Origin: Microbacterium trichothecenolyticum
GTDB lineage: Bacteria > Actinomycetota > Actinomycetes > Actinomycetales > Microbacteriaceae
Direction of reading: 5' to 3'
Assembly (NCBI RefSeq): GCF_030818955.1
Contig: NZ_JAUTBF010000001.1
Span: 2,356,001 to 2,420,000 of the forward strand
DNA: 64,000 bases
The notes under the pieces are model-generated. The model worked only from the letters and a program-made list of their open reading frames with translations, had not been told where the DNA came from and ran no database searches. The number at the start of each line of letters is the position of its first letter. Within the stretch, counting starts at the first letter, position 1. The position numbers and the translations under genes are program-made. This document shows, piece after piece, positions 18,662 through 27,467 of the stretch.

Positions 18662-19956
18662 GCGTCGTGATCGTCCGCGGCGCCGTCGCCGTGGTGGAGC
18701 ACAGCCGGTGCGTCCGCACCGGAGACGTCGTGATCGTGGACGGCGTGATCGCCGAGGCGGCCGATCCCGAGGGCGCCACCGTGATCGACGCGACAGGGTG
18801 CGTGGTGACCGCGGGTCTCGTCAACGCCCACCACCACCTGCTGCAGACGGCGTTCCGCACCCTGCCGGGCACCCGCGGCATCGCGATGCGCGACTGGCTG
18901 CCAGCGATGGCTGCCGCCTACGCCGAGGCGGGTATCGACACGGAGCTGACCGGTCTGGCCGCCCGTGCCGGCCTCGCGGAGGCGGTGCTGAGCGGGGTGA
19001 CCACGGTCGCCGACCACCACTTGACGTGGCCGAGCGGTGCCGACACCGTCGGTATGGCGCGCGCCGCCGCGGAGGCTGCGGCCGACCTCGGCGCACGCCT
19101 GGTCTTCGTCCGCGGCGCGGCCCGCGACGACCCTGAAGAAGCCGCCGCCTCGGCCGACGCCATCGTGCGCGCACTGCTGCCGGGAACCCACGGCGGCGTG
19201 TCGAGCGATGGAATGCTGCAGATCGCCGTCGGACCGGCGGGAGTACACAGCGACCCGCGGGAGACCTTCGATCTGCTGGGCGAAGTCGCCCGCACCCATG
19301 GCCTGCGCCGACGCACCCAGGCGAACGAGGTGGTCGACGTCGAGATCGCCGTCGAGCGCTACGGCGCCCGCCCCCTCGACCTGCTCGAGGAGTGGGGCTG
19401 GCTCGGACCCGACGTCACGCTCGCGCACCTGTGCGACGTGACCGACGACGAGATCGCCCGCGTGGCGGCATCGGGTGCCACCGCCACTCACGCGCCCGGG
19501 TGCGACGTGCCGATGGGATGGGGCGTCGCGCCCGTGCGGCGCCTGCGCGACGCGGGTATCGCCGTCGGACTCGGCACCAGCGGCGGCGGCAGCAACGACG
19601 CCGGGCATCTGCTCGCCGATGCCCGCCTCGCCATGCAGGTCTCGGCCCTCGTGGGCCCGCAGCTTGCGGCATCCGAGGTGCTCTCGATGGCCACCGCCGG
19701 GTCTGCCGACGGCCTCGGCCGCGCGGAGCTCGGGCGCCTGACCCCCGGCTCGGCCGGCGACCTGTGCCTCTGGGACGTGTCGGGCGTCGCCGACGCCGGC
19801 GTCGCCGATCCCGTCTCGGGCCTGCTGTGGGCCGCGCCCGGGCGCCGCCCCCGGACGGTCGTCGTGGCGGGTCGGATCGTCGTCGACGACGGAAGGCTCA
19901 CCACCGCCGACGAAGGAGAGATCGTGGCCCAGTTGTTCGAGAGGGTGCGACGATGA
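18658..19956 (+). CDS. Atz/Trz-type amidohydrolase with altered metal site
   Basis: The 432-residue protein has the fold and order of 8-oxoguanine/cytosine-type deaminases: GLVNAHHHLLQTAFRTLPG with His 58-60, AHLCDVTDDE with His 257, and GWGVAPVRRLRDAGIAVGLG. Two ligands that are His and Asp in active relatives appear replaced. The usual HTHLAET is here RTQANEV (Gln221 where the ligand His belongs, Glu224 kept), and the usual GxDG is GTSG (Ser308). The enzyme may be inactive, may use another metal geometry, or may have a non-deaminase role. ATG 18658 overlaps the xdhC stop. Cotranscription with xdhC suggests a purine or N-heterocycle context. Confidence 0.8.
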   Translation: MSVVIVRGAVAVVEHSRCVRTGDVVIVDGVIAEAADPEGATVIDATGCVVTAGLVNAHHHLLQTAFRTLPGTRGIAMRDWLPAMAAAYAEAGIDTELTGLAARAGLAEAVLSGVTTVADHHLTWPSGADTVGMARAAAEAAADLGARLVFVRGAARDDPEEAAASADAIVRALLPGTHGGVSSDGMLQIAVGPAGVHSDPRETFDLLGEVARTHGLRRRTQANEVVDVEIAVERYGARPLDLLEEWGWLGPDVTLAHLCDVTDDEIARVAASGATATHAPGCDVPMGWGVAPVRRLRDAGIAVGLGTSGGGSNDAGHLLADARLAMQVSALVGPQLAASEVLSMATAGSADGLGRAELGRLTPGSAGDLCLWDVSGVADAGVADPVSGLLWAAPGRRPRTVVVAGRIVVDDGRLTTADEGEIVAQLFERVRR

Positions 19957-20585
19957 CCACCATGGCTCCTGCGATCCCCGCCGAGGACACCCCGACCGGT
20001 GACGAGCGCCTCGGCGCGCACCTGCGGGGACTGCGCAAGGCGCGCGGACTCACGTTGACCCAGCTCGCGGAGGCGGCGACACTGTCGCATCCGTTCCTCA
20101 GCCAGCTCGAGCGCGGCCTCGCCCGGCCCAGCATGGCCAGTCTCGAGCGGCTGGCGCGGGCCCTGGGCACGAGCCGCGTCGAGCTGATCGCGGCATCGGA
20201 GCAGCCGCGCACCGACCAGGACGCGCGCCCGTCGTTCGTGGGCGCTGACGAGGGATTCGTCGGCCCGTACGCGGAGGGGACCGCGCGCCTTCTCGCCGAG
20301 GGGCCCCGGCGCTTCGAGCCCCTGGAGTTCTCGGGCGCGAACGCCGTGCCCGGCGACCACTACGTGCACGAGGAAGACGAGTTCCTCACCGTTCTCGAGG
20401 GATCGGTGGTGATCTCGTTCGGGCCCTACGGCGAGCGCACTCTGCGCGTGGGCGACTCGGTCTACTGCCGCTCGGGCACACCCCACCGGTGGCACTCGCC
20501 CGGCGGTGTGCCGTACCGCCTGCTCATCGTCAAGGAGCGGGTGCACGGCGGCGCTGTCGACGATGCCGCGGAGGGAGAGTCATGA
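19953..20585 (+). CDS. XRE-type transcriptional regulator with C-terminal cupin
   Basis: The 210-residue protein has a helix-turn-helix (about residues 20-75, LRKARGLTLTQLAEAATLSHPFLSQLERG) and a small cupin (about 125-200, HVHEEDEF-like segment YVHEEDEFLTVLEG and CRSGTPHRWHSPGG). Such regulators sense a small ligand through the cupin and often control the operon they sit in. It overlaps both neighbours by ATGA, so it is probably co-expressed with xdhC, the amidohydrolase and the reductase. Confidence 0.88.
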   Translation: MTTMAPAIPAEDTPTGDERLGAHLRGLRKARGLTLTQLAEAATLSHPFLSQLERGLARPSMASLERLARALGTSRVELIAASEQPRTDQDARPSFVGADEGFVGPYAEGTARLLAEGPRRFEPLEFSGANAVPGDHYVHEEDEFLTVLEGSVVISFGPYGERTLRVGDSVYCRSGTPHRWHSPGGVPYRLLIVKERVHGGAVDDAAEGES

Positions 20586-21529
20586 CCGGGGGTCTCACGT
20601 TCGAGGTGGTCGTGCGGGCTCGTCGGGAGGCGGCGCACGGGATCGTGCTGCTCGACGTGGAGCGTTCGACGGGAACGCTGCCGCACTGGTCGCCCGGCGC
20701 GCACATCGACGTCGTCCTCCCCGGCGGTGTGGAGCGGCAGTACTCGCTCTGCGGGTCGCCGACCGAGCGCGGCACCTGGCGCATCGGCGTGCTGCGCGAG
20801 CGTGAGGGTTCGGTGTGGCTGCACGAGAACGCCCACGAAGGCACGACGCTGCGCGTGCGCGGGCCGGCCAACCACTTCCTCTTCGCCCCCACCGCCGGTC
20901 GCTCGTACGTCTTCGTCGCCGGCGGCATCGGCATCACGCCGATCGTGCCGATGATCGAAGCGGCCGAGGCGGCGGGCGCGGCGTGGACGCTGTTGTACGC
21001 CGGGCGCTCGCGCCGCACCATGGCCTTCGTCGAGGAGCTGGTCGAGCGCTACGGCGAGCGGGTGGAGGTGTACGCCGCCGACGAGGGGCGCCGCCTCGCT
21101 CTCGCCGAGCGCTTCGCGACGCCGGTGACCCGCACCGTCGTCTACTCGTGCGGACCCGCCCGTCTGCTGGAGGCGCTCGAGGAGGCGATGTCGGCGTGGC
21201 CCGGGGGCAGTCTGCACGTCGAGCGTTTCGAGGCCAAGGTCCTCGGCCCGCCCGTGTGGTCGGAGCCCTTCGACGTCGACCTCATGCTCTCGGGGCTGAC
21301 CGTCACCGTCCCGCCCGCCCGCTCGGTACTGGACGTCGTCGAGGAGTACGGCATCGTCGTCCCCTCCAGCTGCCGCGTCGGCACGTGCGGGACGTGCGAG
21401 GTCGCGATCGTCGACGGCGAGGTCGAGCACCGCGACTCGGTGCTCTCGCCCGAGGAGCAGGCGGCGAACCGCACGATGATGGTGTGCGTCTCACGCGCAG
21501 CGTGCGACCGCATCACGCTCGAGCTCTGA
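20582..21529 (+). CDS. Phthalate-dioxygenase-reductase-type oxidoreductase (FNR domain plus 2Fe-2S ferredoxin)
   Basis: The 315-residue protein has an N-terminal flavin domain (RQYSLCGSP near residue 57), an NAD-binding region (FVAGGIGITPIVPM) and a C-terminal plant-type 2Fe-2S cluster with Cys264, Cys269, Cys272 and Cys302 (CRVGTCGTC). This VanB-type layout passes electrons from NAD(P)H to a Rieske oxygenase. No oxygenase gene is present nearby, so the partner is encoded elsewhere or the reductase serves another acceptor. Its ATG overlaps the regulator stop. It ends 29 bp from the convergent MFS gene. Confidence 0.88.
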   Translation: MTGGLTFEVVVRARREAAHGIVLLDVERSTGTLPHWSPGAHIDVVLPGGVERQYSLCGSPTERGTWRIGVLREREGSVWLHENAHEGTTLRVRGPANHFLFAPTAGRSYVFVAGGIGITPIVPMIEAAEAAGAAWTLLYAGRSRRTMAFVEELVERYGERVEVYAADEGRRLALAERFATPVTRTVVYSCGPARLLEALEEAMSAWPGGSLHVERFEAKVLGPPVWSEPFDVDLMLSGLTVTVPPARSVLDVVEEYGIVVPSSCRVGTCGTCEVAIVDGEVEHRDSVLSPEEQAANRTMMVCVSRAACDRITLEL

Positions 21530-21558
21530 CGCAGCAGCGTCGGCGACTGCGGTAGCCC

Positions 21559-22833
21559 TCACCGAACGGTCGTCGATGCCCGGCCGGCACCCGCAGCCAG
21601 CGAAGGCGCCAGGACCGCGGCGACGACGAGGGGGGCCGCGAGCACGAGCCAGGCCACCGCGGGGACGGCGGTCCAGCCGAGCAGCGCGCCGACCACCACG
21701 TTGCCGACGAGCACGGCGACACCGCCGCAGGTCGACAACAGCCCGAAGAACGACCCGGTGGGCAGCGTGCCCGCGAACAGGGGCACCAGTGCCTGCGCGG
21801 TGGGGTTCGTCGTGAGATGACCGACGATCACGAGTCCCGCCGCCACGAACACCGCGGCGATCCGGACGGTGTCGTCGAGGGGGAGCACGGTGGTCGACGC
21901 GACGACGGCGAAGCCGGCGCCCGAGAGCCCGTAGCCGACGCGCAGTGCGCGCGCCGCGCCGACGCGATGACACCATCGCGACATCGGCAACTGCAGGACG
22001 AGGGTGAGGATGGAGACCCAGGCGAACATCAGCGCCACGACGCCCGCGCCCGCATCGGTGCGGGCGAGCTGCAGGGGCAACGCGAGATACAGCTGGTTGA
22101 AGGCGAGCAGGTCGGCGGCGTGCAACGCCGAGAAGGCCAGGAACCGCCGGTCGCGCAGCGACCACCAGCGCCCGTGGATGCCCTGCTCGCGCGCCGACGA
22201 TGTGCGCCGGGGCAGCGCCACGGCCAGGAACACCCCGATGAGTACGAAGAGCGCGGCCCCCGCGAACGCCACGACGACGAAGCCCCAGCCCAACAGCGCC
22301 GCGCCGACGAGCGGACCGACCACCGCCCCCAGCTCACCGCTCACGCTGAGCCAGGCGAACAGCGAGGCGCGGGAACGCGAGCTCGCCGGCGCGCGACGCG
22401 CCTCGGCATCGGCGACGAGCACGTTCAGCCCGGGCGAGAAGAGCGCGCCGCCCAGACCCGTGAGCACGGTGCCGGCCACGAACGCCGCGAGCTGCGGCGT
22501 GGGAGGGAGCAGGGAGATCGCCAGGGTCGCGAAGCCGAGCACGCGCACCGCGCACCCGGTGAGGATCGTGCGGCGTGCCCCGAAGCGATCGGCCAGCACC
22601 CCGCCGACGAGGAACATACCCTGCTGCGCGAACGTGCGCACCCCCAGGATCAGTCCGACGGCCGCCGCCGTGAGCCCGAAGTCGCCGGTGAGCACGAGCG
22701 CGAGGAAGGGGACCACGGCGAAGAAGCCGATGTTGAACAGCATCTGCGTCCCGAGCAGCACCGGCGTCGGGGCGACCCGGGGCGCGGCGACGTGCGACGG
22801 CTCGTCGGCGGACGGGTCGGGGGTGAGGGGCAC
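21559..22833 (-). CDS. MFS transporter
   Basis: A 424-residue protein with 12 predicted helices and the MFS loop GVLADRFGARRTIL between helices 2 and 3. The GTG at 22833 was preferred because GGAGA lies just upstream and the first helix follows soon after; an earlier GTG at 22887 is possible. It diverges from the deaminase operon at 23092 and may share its regulation. Export or import of a small metabolite is likely, but the substrate is not readable. Confidence 0.82.
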   Translation of the reverse strand: MPLTPDPSADEPSHVAAPRVAPTPVLLGTQMLFNIGFFAVVPFLALVLTGDFGLTAAAVGLILGVRTFAQQGMFLVGGVLADRFGARRTILTGCAVRVLGFATLAISLLPPTPQLAAFVAGTVLTGLGGALFSPGLNVLVADAEARRAPASSRSRASLFAWLSVSGELGAVVGPLVGAALLGWGFVVVAFAGAALFVLIGVFLAVALPRRTSSAREQGIHGRWWSLRDRRFLAFSALHAADLLAFNQLYLALPLQLARTDAGAGVVALMFAWVSILTLVLQLPMSRWCHRVGAARALRVGYGLSGAGFAVVASTTVLPLDDTVRIAAVFVAAGLVIVGHLTTNPTAQALVPLFAGTLPTGSFFGLLSTCGGVAVLVGNVVVGALLGWTAVPAVAWLVLAAPLVVAAVLAPSLAAGAGRASTTVR

Positions 22834-22972
22834 GGTGTCTCCGAGGAAGTCTGCGCCCGGATCGGGGCACCCGGACGATCCTGCCACCGCTCCACCGGCC
22901 GCGCATCTCGCGCCCGGGCGAACTTTGTCACGAGGGTCATGCGTGAGAAATACAGCGGAAACGCACGGTTCC

Positions 22973-23010
22973 TAGCATCGGAACATCACCCGATGTTGGT
23001 CACACCAACA
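22973..23010 (+). promoter_or_regulatory. -10 box and GntR-type operator of the deaminase/ABC operon
   Basis: TAGCAT at 22973-22978 is a likely -10 box, placing the start of transcription near 22985. Just downstream, TGTTGGT-CAC-ACCAACA (22994-23010) is a perfect 7-bp inverted repeat whose core TGGTNNNACCA is the classic FadR-subfamily GntR site. A bound repressor would block the operon and might also affect the divergent MFS gene. Confidence 0.55.
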
Positions 23011-23091
23011 CTCTGGAAGCCGCTCCGGCGGCCCGCCCCGATGCCGTGGCCCCGCCTCGCCACCCGACTACCCGACTCTTCGGAGGCCCCC

Positions 23092-24342
23092 GTGTCTGCC
23101 GTTCCACCGGTCTCGATCGCCGCCCTGCGCGGCGTGCGCCTGCCCTCGGGCGCGGTCGTCGACATCGCTCTCGACGGCGACGAGGTGCTCGCGGTGGTGC
23201 CGGTAGGCACGCCCCTGCCCGAGACCGTCGGTGAGACGCTCGACCTCGACGGCTACGTCGTCACCGCAGCGGGCGCCGAGCCGCACGCGCACCTCGACAA
23301 GTCCCAGTCCTGGGATGCCATCCAGCCGCCGTTCGGAGACCTCGAGCGCGCGATCGAGAGCTGGCACGCCTTCGCCGTGACGCTCGACGAAGACGACACG
23401 TTCGAGCGCGCCCGTTCCACGGCGCTGCGGATGCTGGCATCCGGGATCACCGCGGTGCGCACGCACGTCGACCTGCTCCGCGGCGAAGACGCCCTCGCGG
23501 GGGTTCGTGCACTCGTCCGCCTGCGCGACGAGCTCAGCGCCCTGATGGATATCGAGCTCGTCGCCCTTGGCGGGCCCACGGTTGCAGACGACGTCTTCGA
23601 GGCCGCTCTCGACCTCGGCGTCGACCTCGTCGGAGGCGCCCCCCACCTCGCCGACGACCCCCTCGCCGACCTCGAGCGCCTGGTCGCGCTCGCCCGCCGC
23701 CGCGACGTCGGCCTCGACCTGCACACCGACGAGAGCCTGGCCGGTGCCGACACTCTCGCCGCCTACGCCCGCGCCGTCACCGGCTGGCACCGCTCGCGCA
23801 GCGCGGGGCACTGCGTGCGCCTGAGCATGATGCCCGCCGCCGACCTCGCCGCCCTCGCCGCCGACATCCGCGCCGCCGACATCGGGGTCATCGCCCTGCC
23901 CATCACCAACCTCTACCTGCAGGGGTGGGGCACCGATCACGCGACACCGCGCGGGATCGCACCGATCGGCCGGCTCAAGGCCGCCGGAGTGCGCGTCGCC
24001 GCCGGTGCCGACAACGTGCGCGACCCCTTCAATCCCGTCGGGCGCTGCGATCACCTCGAGACCGCGTCGCTGCTCGTCAGCGCGGGACACCTTGCCCCCG
24101 ACGACGCCGTGGATGCCGTGACCTCGGGCGCGCGCGAGGTGATGGGCCTGCCGTTCGCCGGCCCCGTCGCCGGTGCACGCGCCGATCTCGTCGCCGTGCG
24201 CGCCGCCTCGCTCGGCGAGACGGTCGCCTTCGCCTCGGCCGACCGCGTCGTGATCCACCGCGGCCGCCTCGTCAGCCGCACAACCGTCTCGACCCGTACC
24301 GCCTCCCCCGTCCGCGCCGCCGCACCCGCGACGACACCGTAA
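23092..24342 (+). CDS. Cytosine deaminase-like amidohydrolase (CodA type)
   Basis: The 416-residue protein matches the CodA plan with active-site residues in place: HAHLDK (His65, His67), RTHVD, LHTDES (His211, Glu214), His240 in SAGHC, LYLQGWGTD and GADNVRDPFNP (Asp307). CodA-type enzymes deaminate cytosine, isoguanine-like bases, creatinine or related rings. It is the first gene of an operon with an NMT1/NitT-type ABC importer, an FAD oxidase and a creatininase-family hydrolase, so the true substrate may be an imported N-heterocycle other than cytosine. GTG 23092 has CGGAGG six bases upstream. Confidence 0.85.
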   Translation: MSAVPPVSIAALRGVRLPSGAVVDIALDGDEVLAVVPVGTPLPETVGETLDLDGYVVTAAGAEPHAHLDKSQSWDAIQPPFGDLERAIESWHAFAVTLDEDDTFERARSTALRMLASGITAVRTHVDLLRGEDALAGVRALVRLRDELSALMDIELVALGGPTVADDVFEAALDLGVDLVGGAPHLADDPLADLERLVALARRRDVGLDLHTDESLAGADTLAAYARAVTGWHRSRSAGHCVRLSMMPAADLAALAADIRAADIGVIALPITNLYLQGWGTDHATPRGIAPIGRLKAAGVRVAAGADNVRDPFNPVGRCDHLETASLLVSAGHLAPDDAVDAVTSGAREVMGLPFAGPVAGARADLVAVRAASLGETVAFASADRVVIHRGRLVSRTTVSTRTASPVRAAAPATTP

Positions 24343-24366
24343 CCCGACCGGAAAGTGAGCGCCCCC

Positions 24367-25139
<773 letters not shown>

Positions 25140-25143
<4 letters not shown>

Positions 25144-26027
25144 GCACCACCTCCGCAGAGGCCGTCGTCGACGAGACGGCCAGGCCCACGGCATCCACGC
25201 CCGACGTCCCCGCTCCCGCGGTACCGCAGGCGGCACGCGGTCGGTTCTCGCGCGCCCTGCTGCTCGCGGGCCCACCGCTCGCCGTGCTCGTGGTGCTCGT
25301 GGGCGGCTGGTACGCCGTCTCCGTCGGGCTGGCGGCATCCGGTAAGGGCTTCCTGCTGCCCATGCCCCACGAGATGTTCACGCTCGGCTTCTTCGACCCG
25401 CAGGTGGGCGCCGACATCTGGATCGCGCTGTTCCGCACCACGGGCGTCGCCCTCACCGGTCTGCTCATCGCCATGGTCATCGGCATCGGCTGGGCCATCG
25501 CCATGTCGCTCGCCCGCTGGGTCGAGCGCTCCACGTACGCGTACGCCGTGATGCTCCAGTGCATCCCGATCCTCGCCCTCGTGCCGCTGGTCGGCTTCTG
25601 GTTCGGCTACGAGTTCCTCGCCCGCGTGATCGTCTGCGTGCTCATCGCCCTGTTCCCGATGGTGTCGAACACGCTGTTCGGCCTGCAGTCGGTCGACAAG
25701 TCCCAGCGCGAGCTCTTCCGCCTGCAGAAGGCGAACAAGTGGACGGTGCTGACCAAGCTGACCCTTCCCGCGGCCCTGCCCTCGATCTTCGTCGGTATGC
25801 GCACCTCCGCCGGACTCGCGGTCATCGGCGCGATCGTCGGCGACTACTTCTTCCGCCGCGGTGAGCCGGGTATCGGCTCGCTCATCTCGAACTACCAGTC
25901 GCGCCTGCAAAGCGCCGAGCTCTTCGCCGCCATCCTCGCGGCCTGCCTGCTGGGCGTGGCGATCTTCGCCTTCTTCGGCTGGCTGTCGAAGGTGGCTGTG
26001 GGCCGCTGGTACGACAGCACCATCTGA
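25140..26027 (+). CDS. NitT/TauT-type ABC transporter permease
   Basis: The 295-residue membrane protein has about six helices and the cytoplasmic coupling loop of this permease class (GLQSVDKSQRELFRLQKANKWTVLTKLTLPAALPSIFVGMR, seen around residues 180-225). An alanine- and proline-rich cytoplasmic tail of about 35 residues precedes the first helix. ATG 25140 overlaps the ATPase stop (ATGA). It works with the ATPase before it and the lipoprotein after it. Confidence 0.9.
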
Positions 26028-26059
26028 CCCGCACCACCGAATCCCGGATGCCACGGCCT

Positions 26060-26081
26060 CCCTCGCGCACGCGCGCGAGGG
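26060..26081 (+). terminator. Intercistronic hairpin before the binding-protein gene
   Basis: CCCTCGCGC (26060-26068) and GCGCGAGGG (26073-26081) form a perfect 9-bp stem with a 4-base loop between permease and binding-protein genes. There is no T-run. It more likely shields the downstream mRNA or tunes subunit ratios than ends transcription. Confidence 0.45.
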
Positions 26082-26148
26082 ACAGCATCCGGCGTACCCG
26101 AAAACACCCGCACCCGAGAGCTCCACCCGTCACAGAAAGCGAACCAGC

Positions 26149-27327
26149 ATGCAGCGCTCCACCCTTCTTCGCGCAACCGCCGTCACCGGCGCGATCGCGA
26201 TCGCCCTCACCCTCACCTCCTGCGCCGGCAGCGCGGCAGAGCAGAGCGCCCCGGCCACCGACATGCCCATCGGCTCCGTCGACCTCTCGGCCGACTGCCC
26301 CTCGACCGTGGTGATCCAGACCGACTGGAACCCCGAGGCCGAGCACGGTCACCTCTACGAGATGATCAAGGACGGCTACACCATCGACGCCAACACCAAG
26401 GCCGTCACGGGCCCACTCATCTCGGACGGCGAGTACACCGGTGTGAACCTCGAGATCCGCGCCGGCGGCCCGGCCATCGGCTTCCAGACCGTTTCGGCGC
26501 AGATGTACCAGGACGACGCGATCACGCTCGGCTACGTCAGCACCGACGAGGCGATCCAGCTCTCGGGCACCACCCCGACGAAGGCCGTCTTCGCTCCGCT
26601 GGACATCAGCCCCACGATGGTCATGTGGGACCCGGCCACCTACCCCGACGTCAAGACGATCCAGGACGTCAAGCCGGCGCTGGAGAAGAACGGCGGCGTC
26701 TGGCGCTACTTCGACGGCTCCGCGTACATCGAGTACCTCAAGAGCGCGGGCCTGGCTTCGCCCTCGATCCTCGACGGCTCCTACGACGGCACGCCCTCGA
26801 ACTTCGTCGCCGCCGGGGGCAAGGACATGCAGCAGGGCTTCGCGTCGGCTGAGCCGTACGTGTACCAGAACGAGGTCTCGGCCTGGGGCAAGCCCGTCAA
26901 GTTCGCCCTCATCCACGACGCCGGATGGCAGACCTACCAGTCGTCGATGTCGGTCAAGGCGGCCGACTTCGACAAGCTGACCCCCTGCCTCTCGAAGCTC
27001 GTGCCCGTGCTGCAGAAGGCCGGCGTCGCCTACTTCAAGGACCCGAAGGCCGCGAACGACCTCATCCTGAAGCTCGTCGACGAGTACGCCACCGGCTGGA
27101 CCTACACGCAGGGCGTGGCCGACTACTCCGACAAGACCCAGGTCGAGCTCGGCCTCGTCGGAAACGGCCCCGACTCCACCTACGGCAACTTCGACGACAG
27201 CCGCTTCGCGGACTTCTTCACCAAGGCGAGCAAGGTCTACACCGACCTCGGCACACCGCCGGCGTCGGGCTACACCCCCGCCGACCTGTACACGAACGAG
27301 TTCATCGACAAGAGCATCTCGTTCTGA
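26149..27327 (+). CDS. NMT1/ThiY-like ABC substrate-binding lipoprotein
   Basis: The 392-residue protein has a lipoprotein signal ending LTLTSC (Cys at 25). The mature part starts with STVVIQTDWNPEAEHGHLYEM, the WxPExEH-type segment of NMT1/THI5-like binding proteins that bind pyrimidine precursors of thiamine or similar rings. Together with the upstream ATPase and permease it makes a complete importer. Aromatic residues are frequent (WRYFDGSAYIEYL), which would suit a ring-shaped ligand. No TPP riboswitch precedes the operon, so thiamine salvage control is not supported. Confidence 0.85.
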   Translation: MQRSTLLRATAVTGAIAIALTLTSCAGSAAEQSAPATDMPIGSVDLSADCPSTVVIQTDWNPEAEHGHLYEMIKDGYTIDANTKAVTGPLISDGEYTGVNLEIRAGGPAIGFQTVSAQMYQDDAITLGYVSTDEAIQLSGTTPTKAVFAPLDISPTMVMWDPATYPDVKTIQDVKPALEKNGGVWRYFDGSAYIEYLKSAGLASPSILDGSYDGTPSNFVAAGGKDMQQGFASAEPYVYQNEVSAWGKPVKFALIHDAGWQTYQSSMSVKAADFDKLTPCLSKLVPVLQKAGVAYFKDPKAANDLILKLVDEYATGWTYTQGVADYSDKTQVELGLVGNGPDSTYGNFDDSRFADFFTKASKVYTDLGTPPASGYTPADLYTNEFIDKSISF

Positions 27328-27328
27328 T

Positions 27329-27364
27329 CGGCCCGGCCCGGTCCGCCTCGCGCGGGCCGGGCCG
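27329..27364 (+). terminator. GC-rich hairpin after the binding-protein gene
   Basis: CGGCCCGGCCCG (27329-27340) and CGGGCCGGGCCG (27353-27364) form a perfect 12-bp stem starting one base after the stop codon. No T-run follows, so it is probably partial attenuation or 3' protection of the importer mRNA. Read-through to the oxidase gene 104 bp later remains likely. Confidence 0.5.
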
Positions 27365-27467
27365 TCCGGTGCGCGAGGGGCGACGGCGGCCTCGATCCAC
27401 CCGGCCGCCCGCTCCCGCCACGCCCCCTCACCGGCATCCACCACCCGTTCCACCCGGAGACACACCC

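Noticed and set aside
22834..23091. TPP riboswitch before the NMT1-type operon
   Set aside because: I looked for the CTGAGA and ACCTGA conserved blocks and found neither; the region holds a -10 box and a GntR-type palindrome instead.
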